NCBI GenBank assembly: GCA_963700045.1
Contig: CAVOWK010000003.1
Coordinates: 1 to 64,000, forward strand
Origin: RPQJ01 sp963700045
GTDB lineage: Bacteria > Pseudomonadota > Gammaproteobacteria > Steroidobacterales > Steroidobacteraceae
Direction: 5' to 3'
DNA length: 64,000 bases
Position 1 is the first letter of the stretch. Every line of letters begins with the position of its first letter. The translations under genes were made by a program, and so were the position numbers. Shown here piece by piece: positions 28,928 through 39,566 of the stretch. The notes under the pieces were generated by a model. That model was not told where the DNA came from and ran no database searches. It was given only the letters and a program-made list of their open reading frames with translations.

Positions 28928-29480
28928 TCAAACGATCTTGGAACGAGTGTACGATTCGTTTATCGTCGGGTGCAGCGTGACCTGCTCGATCAGGTCCCGG
29001 ATATTGCCGAACGCGTTGCGAGCAAGCAAGTCTTGGTAGTCCGCGAATCCGAACGGTGAGTTGTTCAATCCGCCGCCCAACTGGGACACGACGAATACCT
29101 CCGACGTTGCAAGTGCCACTCGCCGCCGCAACTGGTCGGGAGTCGTGACGGAGTGACGAGCCCAGGCTGCCTTGTGGAGGGCCTGGCGTTCCGAGTGCCG
29201 TGGGCATGGCCAGGTCCGCCTGACGCAGCACGGGTAGTGGCAGTGACGGGCCACTTGTCATTTGCTCGTCGATCCATCAGGGGTAAACCGCCAGCGGCGT
29301 GGTCCCTTTGCCGAGCAGCGTCGCGACCTGGCCTTCGCGTGGGCCGACGGTCGCCCGAAGAAGGAATCGGTGGGCGTCGATGTATTCAGCGGATACCGGG
29401 CCTGCAGTGGCTATGGCCTCTGCAGCCCCGCGCGTGAATACCACCTGCTTTGTCGACGCCAGCAACTGCGGATTATCGAA
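28928..29480 (-). pseudogene. Fragment of a DUF1800 family gene
   Basis: Minus-strand pieces match the N-terminal region of DUF1800 proteins: DAHRFLLRATVGPREGQV (about 29330-29380), a stop, WIDEQMTSGPSLPLP (about 29220-29265), then in another frame QLRRRVALATSEVFVVSQ and YQDLLARNAFGNIRDLIEQVTLHPT (about 28960-29150). The frame ends abruptly at 28928, where the GNAT remnant begins, so roughly three quarters of a normal DUF1800 gene is missing. In many bacteria DUF1800 is paired with a DUF1501 gene, which is absent here. Confidence 0.65.
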
Positions 29481-29517
29481 TCGAGGCGCACGGCCGAAAC
29501 CCGAGCGAAATGGTCCA

Positions 29518-29648
29518 TTGGGGTATCCTACGCCCCGAAGTTTGGGACTACCCGCAGGTTGGGCGAGCTGGCACACGGTTGCCGGAACCTCTCCCCGCTA
29601 CAGAACACAGGCCGGTCGCTTCGAAAGGGGCGGCCGGCTTTCTGGTTT
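29518..29648 (+). ncRNA. Candidate structured leader or small RNA before the DEAD-box gene
   Basis: The elements in order are a GGGG-tatcctac-gCCCC hairpin (which includes a TATCCT that could instead be a -10 box), a nested stem GGTT...CTGGC-acacggtt-GCCGG-AACC (about 29557-29589), and a 10-bp stem 29611-29620 / 29629-29638 followed by TTTCTGGTTT, which looks like an intrinsic terminator. It lies about 100 bases before the helicase start. It matches no RNA family I can name. I checked for SRP, 6S and RNase P features and did not find them. Confidence 0.4.
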
Positions 29649-29749
29649 ATGGACCGGAGCCGGCGCATTTTTCGTGTGCGGTTCGATTTCGAGTGGGATG
29701 TCACCCACCGTGCCCGATGCCTGCATTTTCGGTCCCGCGTGAGATCCAG

Positions 29750-31465
<1,716 letters not shown>

Positions 31466-31499
31466 CACTGGCCCGGTAAGTTGCTGCGCAGCGCGGACC

Positions 31500-32498
31500 T
31501 TACGTCCGACGATTGCGCCGGCCCTCGCCACCGACCCTGTGACCACCCTTGGCGCCGGGCGCCTGCAGCGGGCCGAGTTCGGCAATCACCTTCGCTTCGT
31601 CCGGCCGCGCGCCGGCGTGATGGTGGTGCAGTGCTTCATGCATGGCCGCGAGGTGGCCGAACGTGGTGCCACAGCAACCGCCGATGATGCGGGCTCCGGA
31701 ATCCGCGGCCAGGTCCACGTAGGTGGCCATGAGTTCGGGCGTACCCGAGTAGTGGACTTCGGCGCCGATGAATTTCGGCACGCCGGCATTGGCCTTGGCG
31801 ATGATCGGGATGCCGGCTTCTCTCGCCGTCATGCCGAGGATGCTGACGACCAGGTCCGATGCACCGACCCCGCAGTTGGCGCCGATTGCGAGCGGCGGCG
31901 GATCCAGTGACTGCGCGAATTCGACCAGTGCGGCGGGCGTGATGCCCATCATCGTCCTTCCGGCAGTGTCGAAGCTCGCGGTGAACGTGTATGGCAGCCC
32001 CACGTTGGCAGCGGCCATCGCCGCGGCCTTGATCTCCTCGAGCGACGACATGGTCTCGATCCACGCGACGTCGGCGCCGCCTTCCTTGAGCCCGCGGATC
32101 TGTTCTTCGAAGACTTCGATGGCCATCGCTTCGGTCAGCACGCCGAGCGGTTCGAAGAGATCGCCCGTGGGTCCTACCGAGCCCGCGACCACGACGGGGC
32201 GTCCCGCCTTGTCCGCGACCGAACGAGCGTGCTGGGCGGCGAGACGGTTGATCTCGCGCACCCGGTCCTGCATGCCGTGCAGCATCAGCCGTCGCGCGTT
32301 GCCGCCGAAGCTGTTGGTCAGGATGATGTCGGATCCCGCGTCGACAAAACCCTGGTGCAGTGCCCGCACGCGATCCGGATGCTCGAGGTTCCACATTTCC
32401 GGTGCGTCACCGGAGGTCAGGCCCATCGCAAACAGGTTCGTGCCGGTGGCGCCGTCGGCGAGCAGGGTACGGCCGGACGCGAGCAGGGTGGCGAGCAT
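31500..32498 (-). CDS. Betaine/S-methylmethionine-homocysteine S-methyltransferase family
   Basis: 332 aa from the ATG at 32498. The TIM barrel of the Hcy-binding family is marked by the DGATGTNLF start, ILTNSFGGN, and zinc-ligand cysteines in GANCGVG and IIGGCCGTT, all conserved. The enzyme moves a methyl group to homocysteine (or a related thiol) to make methionine. The methyl donor (betaine, S-methylmethionine or a corrinoid protein) cannot be told. The tail is Gly/Arg-rich and probably disordered. Convergent with the helicase gene. Confidence 0.88.
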   Translation of the reverse strand: MLATLLASGRTLLADGATGTNLFAMGLTSGDAPEMWNLEHPDRVRALHQGFVDAGSDIILTNSFGGNARRLMLHGMQDRVREINRLAAQHARSVADKAGRPVVVAGSVGPTGDLFEPLGVLTEAMAIEVFEEQIRGLKEGGADVAWIETMSSLEEIKAAAMAAANVGLPYTFTASFDTAGRTMMGITPAALVEFAQSLDPPPLAIGANCGVGASDLVVSILGMTAREAGIPIIAKANAGVPKFIGAEVHYSGTPELMATYVDLAADSGARIIGGCCGTTFGHLAAMHEALHHHHAGARPDEAKVIAELGPLQAPGAKGGHRVGGEGRRNRRT

Positions 32499-32572
32499 GG
32501 GATTCCAAGGGTAGGGAACGGGTGTTCGGACGACGGATTTTAACCGGCGCCGGACATCGACGACAGGTTGAT

Positions 32573-33512
32573 TCAGGGCTGCGGTGCGGGCGCAGGCTGC
32601 CAGTCGCCGAACAGGAACGTCAGGGCGCCGGGCAGGCGCTTCTCCCACGCCGCTTCGGTGTGCTGAGCCTCTGGGTCGACGACAACCCGGAAATTCGACT
32701 GGTCATAGCCTGCGGCGCGGAAGTTCGATTCGACCTGGCGGACCAGCCCGATCAACTTCTCGCTGATCACGGGATCGTCAGCCTCCTTGCCGCCGAATGC
32801 CACGAACACCTTGACCGGCAGGGCCACCAGCGGACTGGTATCGCGCACCAGCTGGCCCATGCCGACTTGCAGCGACGGGCTTTCGATCAATCCATAGCCG
32901 AAGCGGCCGGGCTTCGCCAGCAGCGCATACAGCGTGGCCACGCCGCCGTAGGACGAGCCGCCAATGCCGGTGTTCGGCTGGCCCTGCAGGGTGCGGTACT
33001 GGCCGTCGACCAGCGGCATCACTTCGTTGGTCAGGAAATCGGGGAAGCGCTTGCCGGCCGGCTCGTCCATGTCAGGATTGCCCACGTAATCCTTGTACGG
33101 CAGGTATTCGTGGGCGCGGTCCTTGCCCGCGTGATCGACGCCGACCACGATCAGGGCCGGGATCTTGTTCTCCGCCATCAGTTGCTGGACCGTCTCGTCG
33201 ACGCTCCATTCATGGTGACTGACGTCGCTCAGGCACGCGTCGAACACGTTCTGGCCATCGAGCATGTACAGGACCGGGTAGCGGCGATCCTTGTTGGCGG
33301 CGTCGCCATACCCTGCAGGCAGCAGCACGCGGATCGTCCGCTCGTTGCCGAAAATCGCGCTTTTGAGCGTATGCAGGCGCAGGTCACCGCTGACCGTCGA
33401 TTTGCAGGTCGGCCGCTGCCGGGGCGTTCCCGGCCGGGGCCGGACCAGCGACAGTCGGACCAGCGGCAGCCAGGCTGACCTGGAGCGCGAGGCAGAGGAT
33501 CGTTGTTCGCAT
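32573..33512 (-). pseudogene. Secreted esterase (esterase D / enterochelin-esterase-like), frameshifted near the N-terminus
   Basis: The alpha/beta-hydrolase part is open from about 33410 to the stop at 32573: YPVLYMLDGQNVFD, the nucleophile elbow GGSSYGG, and the late His in AQHTEAAW. The PF00756 family hydrolyses small esters. A good start (ATG at 33512, GGAGAAACGCC upstream) and signal peptide (MRTTILCLALQVSLAAAG) lie in a different frame that stops at 33384. The frames join around LQID/VSGDLRLHTLKS, a one-base loss. A GTG at 33328 could start a signal-less 251-aa protein. It is divergent from the PAP2 gene, with 49 bases between them. Confidence 0.75.
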
Positions 33513-33561
33513 GGCGTTTCTCCGGGCGCGACATTTTAACGCCCTGTACCATTCGCAGACG

Positions 33562-34347
33562 ATGACGATTAAATCCACGTTGCTGCTGGCCTGCGCCTGC
33601 GCGTCCGTTCTGCTGCATCCGCGAGTCTGCGACGCCCAGGCCGTGCAGCCACGCGAGGCGCTGGAGGACGCCAAATTGTACTTCACGGCGCCGCTGCGCT
33701 GGGATGGCCGCGACTGGCTCGAATTCGGCGGCACGCTGGTCGCCATCGGCGTCATCCATGAATTCGACGACGACGTGCGCGACCACTTCGCGGATGCCAG
33801 CGCACCGCTGGATGGCGAAGACCCCAACAACCTCGACGACGCTTTGCCTGCCGCCGTCATGCTGGCGGGCACATGGCTGCTGGCCGGTATCGTCGACGAA
33901 CCGGATGGCTGGCGCGAAGTCGGCTCGATGATCCAGGCGACGGCCTTTACCGCGGTGAGCACGGAAATCCTGAAGCTGTCGTTCGGCCGCCAGCGTCCGA
34001 ACGAGACGACCGATCCCGACCAGTGGTTCGAAAGCGGTGACTCGTTTCCGTCGCGCCACGTCAGCGTTGCATTCGCGATCGGTACGGTGCTTGCGGAATC
34101 GGGCGACGACCGCTATCGCTGGGCGCGCAGGTTCCTGGGTTACGGCCTCGCCGGCACCACGGCCTAGTTGCGCATGGATCACAACCAGCACTGGGCCTCG
34201 GACGTGGCTGCGGGCGCGGCACTCGGCCTGTCGACCGCGCGCTTCGTGATGAATCGGCGCCAGGTCAGCCAGGACAAGACGACCTTTGCGATTGCGCCGG
34301 GCGACGAGGGTGGGGTCATGTTCACGTTCCAGATGCCGTTGCACTGA
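33562..34347 (+). pseudogene. PAP2-superfamily phosphatase with in-frame TAG stop
   Basis: The ATG at 33562 opens a signal peptide (MTIKSTLLLACACASVLL). PAP2 motifs are KLSFGRQRP (K-x6-RP), SFPSRHVS (the PSGH motif as PSRH) and RMDHNQHWASD (R-x5-H-x3-D). A TAG at 34165-34167 falls just before the third motif, cutting the protein to about 201 aa. The frame continues without further stops to 34347 (261 codons). Relatives usually have Tyr or a similar residue here, so TAC to TAG is the simplest change. Enzymes of this family are membrane or periplasmic phosphatases acting on lipid pyrophosphates or phosphatidate. Confidence 0.78.
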
Positions 34348-34367
34348 GGGGCGCCTGCCGCGACAGC

Positions 34368-35165
34368 ATGCAGATCCAGGTCCTGGGCATTCCGACGGAC
34401 GTCAATTCCTCGTACCGGCGCGGCGCAGCGACTGCGCCCATGGCCATCCGGCAGGCGTGGCGTCGTTATGCGGAGTTCGGCAACGCCGCGACGGAAAGCG
34501 GTCTCGAGATCGGCAGCGACCTGACCATCGTCGACCTGGGTGACGTTGCCGTTCACGAAGACGAGTCGGACCATGCCGCCATCGCGGCGGCGGCGGAGAA
34601 GGCTGCGCGAGTCGGACCGCTGTTGTCGGTGGGTGGCGATCATTCGGTCACGTTTCCGCTCGTCGCGGGACTGGCCGCCGTGCACGGCCCGCTCAACCTG
34701 CTGCACTTCGATGCACATCCCGATCTCTATCACGACTACGAAGGCAATCCGCGTTCACACGCGAGTCCTTTCGCCAGGATCATGGAGCGGGGCCTCGCGC
34801 GGAGGCTCGTCCAGGTGGGTGTGCGCACGTGGAACAGGCACAACCGCGAGCAGGCGCAGCGGTTCGGTGTCGAAGTCGTCGAGTGGGCCGATTTCACGCC
34901 CGCGACGGTGCCGATTCCCACGGGACCGCTGTACGTCACGATCGATCTCGACGCGCTCGATCCGGCATTCGCGCCAGGCGTGTCGCATCCCGAACCGGGC
35001 GGCTTGAGCGTGCGCGACATCATTGCGGTGATTGCCCGCATCCGCACGCAGGTGGTCGGTGCCGACGTCGTCGAATTGAACCCGGCGCACGACAGCGGCG
35101 ATACGACCGCCATCGCCGCGGTCAAGTTGATCAAGGAATTGATGGGCGCGATGGCTCGCCGCTGA
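34368..35165 (+). CDS. Arginase/agmatinase/formiminoglutamase family hydrolase
   Basis: 265 aa. The binuclear manganese site is complete: GGDHS, DAHPD and DLDALDP, with the following Glu in ELNPAHD. The family removes urea or formamide from guanidino and formimino compounds. The substrate cannot be assigned from these motifs, as the specificity loops are not diagnostic by eye. It starts 20 bases after the PAP2 frame and may be co-transcribed with it. Confidence 0.9.
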   Translation: MQIQVLGIPTDVNSSYRRGAATAPMAIRQAWRRYAEFGNAATESGLEIGSDLTIVDLGDVAVHEDESDHAAIAAAAEKAARVGPLLSVGGDHSVTFPLVAGLAAVHGPLNLLHFDAHPDLYHDYEGNPRSHASPFARIMERGLARRLVQVGVRTWNRHNREQAQRFGVEVVEWADFTPATVPIPTGPLYVTIDLDALDPAFAPGVSHPEPGGLSVRDIIAVIARIRTQVVGADVVELNPAHDSGDTTAIAAVKLIKELMGAMARR

Positions 35166-35183
35166 GCGGATGCTGCCGCTGAT

Positions 35184-36650
35184 TCAGGTGCCGCAGAAGG
35201 TGTTCTGCACGCGCTCGTGCGGCAGCGGAGGCGTGCGGTAAGCAGTACGGTCCGGCTGCGACTGGAACGGCCTGGCCAGCACGTCGTGCAGGGCGTGGAA
35301 AGGTCCAAAGTTGCCGTCCTGCACCGCCGCGTCGATGCACTCCTCGATGCGGTGATTGCGCGGAACGTAGGCCGGGTTCGTTCGCTGCAGCGTCGCGATG
35401 CAACTGGCGACACCGCCGGGCTCGCGCGCCAGCCGTGCGCGCCATCGCTGCGTCCAGGCCAGGAATGACTCAGGCAGCGTGGTGGTGTCCGCCGCGACGT
35501 CGGCCAGCGCACGATACGTGTTGGTGAAGTCGGCCGCTTCGGCGTGCATGACTGCGAGCAGGTCCGTCACCAGCGTGCGGTCGCCGTCTTCGTGCACGCT
35601 CAGGCCCAGTTTGCGCTGGAATCCTGCGAGCCAATGCCGGTCGAAGCGTCCGGATACGCCCTGCAACGACGCGGTGGCACGGTCGATCGCCTGGCCTTCG
35701 TCAGCATCGATCAGCGGCAGCAGCGTTTCGGCGAGACGGGCGAGATTCCACTGCAGCATGTTGGGCTGGTTGCCGTAGGCATAGCGTCCGCGACGGTCGA
35801 TGAAGCTGTAGACGGTCGCCGGGTCATACTCGTCCATGAACGCGCAAGGCCCGAAATCGATCGTCTCGCCCGAGACGGTCATGTTGTCCGTGTTCATCAC
35901 ACCGTGGATGAAGCCGACCTGCATCCAGCGCGCGACGAGCGAGCTCTGCCGCTCGGCGACGGCTTCGAGCAAGGCGAGGTAACGGTCCGGTTCGTCGCGC
36001 AGCTGCGGGTAGTGTCGCGCGATGGTGTAGTCGGCGAGCGCGCGTACCCCGTCCAGGTCGCCACGCGCGGCAAAGAATTCAAACGTGCCGATCCGGACGT
36101 GACTGGCCGCGACGCGGATCAGCACGCCTCCCGGTAGCGAGCCGTCGTCACGGAGTACCCGCTCACCCGTGGTGACCGCCGACAACGCCCGGGTCGTCGG
36201 CAACCCGAGCGCGTGCATTGCTTCGCTGACCAGGTATTCGCGCAGGACGGGTCCGAGGGCCGCGCGGCCGTCGCCGCGCCGCGAGAACGGCGTGGGGCCT
36301 GCACCCTTCCACTGCAGGTCGTGGCGCTGCCCCTGTGCGTCGACGACTTCGCCGATCAGCAGTGCCCGGCCGTCGCCGAGTTGCGGGACGAACGAGCCGA
36401 ACTGATGACCGGCGTAGGCCATGGCGAGCGGCAGCGCGCCCGCCGGCACGTGGTTGCCGGCGCAGATGGCTGCCAGTTGCGCGTCGGACAGTTGACTTCT
36501 GTCGACTCCAATCTCGCCGGCCAGGCTGTCGTTGAATGCAACCAACGCAGGTTCAGCGACCGCCGTCGGCCGCACCCGGGCGTAGAAGCGTTCCGGCAGC
36601 GCCGCGTACGTGTGGGAGAACGCTGCGAACGCGCCGTGATTCAATGCCAT
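35184..36650 (-). CDS. selO: Protein adenylyltransferase SelO
   Basis: 488 aa, the usual length. The pseudokinase-fold AMP transferase shows its family blocks: GHQFGSFVPQLGDGRA, DLQWKGAGPTPFSRRGDG, LREYLVSEAMHALG, FIHGVMNTDNM and IDFGPCAFMD. SelO transfers AMP to Ser/Thr/Tyr of target proteins and is linked to redox stress. The C-terminus ends FCGT, keeping the Cys of the redox-active tail while the second Cys/Sec found in many members is absent. It starts 9 bases after the thioesterase gene, so the two form an operon. Confidence 0.95.
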   Translation of the reverse strand: MALNHGAFAAFSHTYAALPERFYARVRPTAVAEPALVAFNDSLAGEIGVDRSQLSDAQLAAICAGNHVPAGALPLAMAYAGHQFGSFVPQLGDGRALLIGEVVDAQGQRHDLQWKGAGPTPFSRRGDGRAALGPVLREYLVSEAMHALGLPTTRALSAVTTGERVLRDDGSLPGGVLIRVAASHVRIGTFEFFAARGDLDGVRALADYTIARHYPQLRDEPDRYLALLEAVAERQSSLVARWMQVGFIHGVMNTDNMTVSGETIDFGPCAFMDEYDPATVYSFIDRRGRYAYGNQPNMLQWNLARLAETLLPLIDADEGQAIDRATASLQGVSGRFDRHWLAGFQRKLGLSVHEDGDRTLVTDLLAVMHAEAADFTNTYRALADVAADTTTLPESFLAWTQRWRARLAREPGGVASCIATLQRTNPAYVPRNHRIEECIDAAVQDGNFGPFHALHDVLARPFQSQPDRTAYRTPPLPHERVQNTFCGT

Positions 36651-36659
36651 CTTGCAGCG

Positions 36660-37475
36660 TCAGCCAAAGACTGCGACGGTCTGGTGACTGACCGAATACG
36701 CATGTCCGTCGGCGCCGTACAGCACTGATGTCTGGCTGAGGTATCCCGCCGTACCCGCGCGAACCTCCGTATCGATCAGCGCCCAGTCGTGCAGGTCGAG
36801 GTACGCCGGATCGCGCAGTACCTCGAGCATCCAGTTGACCGAACTCGCAGGCGCCGGCTCGGTGAGCATCGACAACACCGGCGTCGGGATCACGTCCGCC
36901 AGCGCCAGCAATGCATCCTCCGAGCCGCATTCCCGATCGCGCAACCGGGCATAGATCAGCGACCTCGGCTCGGCGTAACCGGAGTAGGGCTGGGCACCCC
37001 GCGCGACGCGGACTTCGAAGTGCCGCAGGAATGCCGGCGACAGGGGTGAGCCCGCGACGGAACCGCTGGCGTCCTCCGCCGACACGCCGGGGTCCGGGCG
37101 CGGCATCTCTTTCACAAACCGTGATTCGCGCGGTCCGCCAAAGATGCCAACGACCGTGCAGGCCACCTTGCCGTCGTCGTGCATGAGGTCGCACCGGGCA
37201 TGGACGGTCGATTTACCTGCGCGCAGGGTTTCGGCCTGCATCCGGATCGGCGCGCCGCCAAGCAAGGGCCCGACGAAAGTCATCTGCGCGCTGCGCAAGG
37301 GCATCGCCGCCGCCTGCAGGGGCAGCACGGCCCGCATCGCCCGGCCACCCAGGGCCATCTGCATGCCACCGAAGACCGTGCGGCCCTGCAGCCAGTCGGG
37401 CGGGACGGTCACTGAAAAACCAGGCCCGGCACAAGGTTCGATGGAGGCGAGGACCTGTGAGAACCCGGTAGGCAT
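36660..37475 (-). CDS. Acyl-CoA thioesterase-like protein (double hotdog)
   Basis: 271 aa. Two hotdog halves are visible: VFGGMQMALGGRAM and LRSAQMTFVGPLLGG in the first, SLIYARLRDREC and VSHQTVAVFG in the second. The pattern fits the TesB-like or 4HBT_3 group that hydrolyses acyl-CoA. The exact substrate is unknown. It is the first gene of a two-gene unit with selO and divergent from the M1 aminopeptidase gene. Confidence 0.78.
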   Translation of the reverse strand: MPTGFSQVLASIEPCAGPGFSVTVPPDWLQGRTVFGGMQMALGGRAMRAVLPLQAAAMPLRSAQMTFVGPLLGGAPIRMQAETLRAGKSTVHARCDLMHDDGKVACTVVGIFGGPRESRFVKEMPRPDPGVSAEDASGSVAGSPLSPAFLRHFEVRVARGAQPYSGYAEPRSLIYARLRDRECGSEDALLALADVIPTPVLSMLTEPAPASSVNWMLEVLRDPAYLDLHDWALIDTEVRAGTAGYLSQTSVLYGADGHAYSVSHQTVAVFG

Positions 37476-37574
37476 GGGGCAATTCTACCCGGATCGAGAT
37501 CGCCCACAGCGTGGCCGGTCCGTATGCTTGGCGTCATCCACTTCACGGCACCACCGCCGCTGGCAAATTAACCA

Positions 37575-39566
37575 ATGGAACCACCTGCAGTGTCCCACAT
37601 GAGCCGCCTGTCCCCGGCCAGCAAGACCGCGCTGCGAGGCCCGGTCGCAATCGTCGCGCTCGCGGTGCTGGCCGTCGGCTGCCGGTCCGCCCCGCATTCG
37701 ACGCCGGCAGTACCGGCCGCGGCGTCCCTGCCCGCTTCGACGCCGATCGTGACCACGCCGCACAACTGGCCTGACACCAGGAGCTACGCGGACCCGCTCA
37801 GCTTCGTCACCCGCAGTTTCCACCTCGACCTCGACGTCGATTTCGACCACAGCCAGCTGCGGGGGACTGCAACCCTCGAGCTCGACCGCGTGGACCCGAA
37901 CAGCCGGGAGCTCGTACTCGATACGCGCGACCTGCAGATCGACTCGGTCCGGACGGCGCCGGCCGGCAGTGACGACTTCCGCAAGACTCGCTTCGTGCTC
38001 GATCACCGCGACGACGAACTCGGCAGCGCGTTGCGCATCGCCATGCCCCGTGACGCCGGTCGCGTTCGCATCGCCTACGCCACGACGCCGCAGGCGTCAG
38101 GTTTGCAGTGGCTGCCGCCGTCGCAGACCGCAGGCAAGAGCTCGCCGTTCCTGTTCAGCCAGGCGCAGGCGCTGCATGCGCGATCGATCGCGCCGCTGCA
38201 GGACACGCCGTGGATCCGCGCCACGTATACGGCCACGTTGCGGGTGCCTGCCGGACTGGTGGCCGTCATGGCTGCCGAAGGTGACGCGGGCAATCGCCGC
38301 GGTCAGACGACATTCCATTTCCGCATGCCGCAGCCGATTCCGTCGTACCTGCTGGCGCTGGCTGTCGGCGACCTGGAGTTCCAGGCCGTCGGTCCACGAA
38401 CAGGCGTATGGGCCGAGCCTTCGGTGCTCGCGGCAGCGGCCTGGGAATTCGGGGACGCCGAGGCGATGATGACGCAGACCGAAGCGCTCTACGGTCCGTA
38501 CCGCTGGGGCCGCTACGACGTGCTCGTGCTGCCGCCGTCGTTTCCCTACGGCGGCATGGAGAACCCGCGGCTCACGTTCATGACGCCCACCGTGATCACC
38601 GGCGACAAGTCGCTGGTCGGCGTGCTCGCGCACGAACTCGCGCACTCGTGGTCGGGCAATCTGGTGACCAATGCCACGTGGCGCGACGGCTGGCTCAACG
38701 AAGGCTTCACCACGTATTTCGAGCGCAGGGTCATGGAGGCAGTGTACGGCGAGGAGCGCGCACGGCTGGAATGGGGCGTCGGGCAGCAGGACCTGCGGCT
38801 GGCACTCTCCGAACTCAAGCCCGACGAAGCGTGGCAAGGCGCATTGGCACCGGATTTGTCGCTGCATGAGGGCGAGGACGGCTCGGCCGTGGCGTACGAG
38901 AAGGGCGCGCTGTTCCTGTACCAGCTTGAACGCCGGTTCGGGCGTCCACAGCTCGACGCATTCCTGCAGGGATGGTTCGACCGCCACGCCTTCACCAGCG
39001 TGACCACGCCGCAGTTCGTCGCTGAACTGCAGGACGGATTGATGCGGCAGTACCCGGGCAAGATCGACGCCGCATTCCTCGCGAGCTGGATCGACGGCAC
39101 TGGACTGCCGGCCGATGCCGAGTTCGTGCAGTCCGACACGCTCGCGCGCGTCGACGCGCAGCGCATGCGTTGGGAGCAGGGCTCGCTCACGGCCGATGCG
39201 CTGCAGACTGCCGGCTGGACCGTGCAGGAGTGGCTGCACTTCCTGAATCGGGCGACGCGTCCGCAACCCGTGGCGCGGCTGCAGGAACTGGACCGGCGTT
39301 TTCGACTGACCGAATCCCGCAATGCCGAGATTGGGCACGCCTGGTTCCGGCTGGCGCTCGCCAGTGGCTACCCGGGACTCGAGCCTGCGCTGGCAAGTTA
39401 CCTGACGAGGATCGGCCGGATGAAGCTCATCGAGCCCTTGTATGAGGACCTGCTCAAGACTCCGCAGGGCGCGGTCTTCGCGCGACAGGTGTACGCGCAG
39501 GCCCGGCCGGGCTACCACGCCATCGCGCAGGGCAGGCTCGACCAACTCATGCAGGAGACGCCTTGA
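37575..39566 (+). CDS. M1-family aminopeptidase (leukotriene-A4-hydrolase-like), lipoprotein
   Basis: 663 aa from the ATG at 37575 (ATG at 37599 is also possible). A lipobox LAVGC follows the hydrophobic start, so the enzyme is probably lipid-anchored in the periplasm. The GGMENP exopeptidase motif and the zinc site His353-Glu-x-x-His357 with Glu376 (NEGFTTY) are intact. The C-terminal helical domain (about 500-660) resembles that of leukotriene-A4 hydrolase/cold-active aminopeptidases. It removes N-terminal residues from peptides. The 3' end overlaps the convergent bufC gene by 20 bases. Confidence 0.92.
   Translation: MEPPAVSHMSRLSPASKTALRGPVAIVALAVLAVGCRSAPHSTPAVPAAASLPASTPIVTTPHNWPDTRSYADPLSFVTRSFHLDLDVDFDHSQLRGTATLELDRVDPNSRELVLDTRDLQIDSVRTAPAGSDDFRKTRFVLDHRDDELGSALRIAMPRDAGRVRIAYATTPQASGLQWLPPSQTAGKSSPFLFSQAQALHARSIAPLQDTPWIRATYTATLRVPAGLVAVMAAEGDAGNRRGQTTFHFRMPQPIPSYLLALAVGDLEFQAVGPRTGVWAEPSVLAAAAWEFGDAEAMMTQTEALYGPYRWGRYDVLVLPPSFPYGGMENPRLTFMTPTVITGDKSLVGVLAHELAHSWSGNLVTNATWRDGWLNEGFTTYFERRVMEAVYGEERARLEWGVGQQDLRLALSELKPDEAWQGALAPDLSLHEGEDGSAVAYEKGALFLYQLERRFGRPQLDAFLQGWFDRHAFTSVTTPQFVAELQDGLMRQYPGKIDAAFLASWIDGTGLPADAEFVQSDTLARVDAQRMRWEQGSLTADALQTAGWTVQEWLHFLNRATRPQPVARLQELDRRFRLTESRNAEIGHAWFRLALASGYPGLEPALASYLTRIGRMKLIEPLYEDLLKTPQGAVFARQVYAQARPGYHAIAQGRLDQLMQETP

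Noticed and set aside
29518..29648. SRP RNA, 6S RNA or RNase P RNA
   Set aside because: It lacks the GGAA apical loop with its internal loop, the 6S open bubble, and the conserved P RNA ends.
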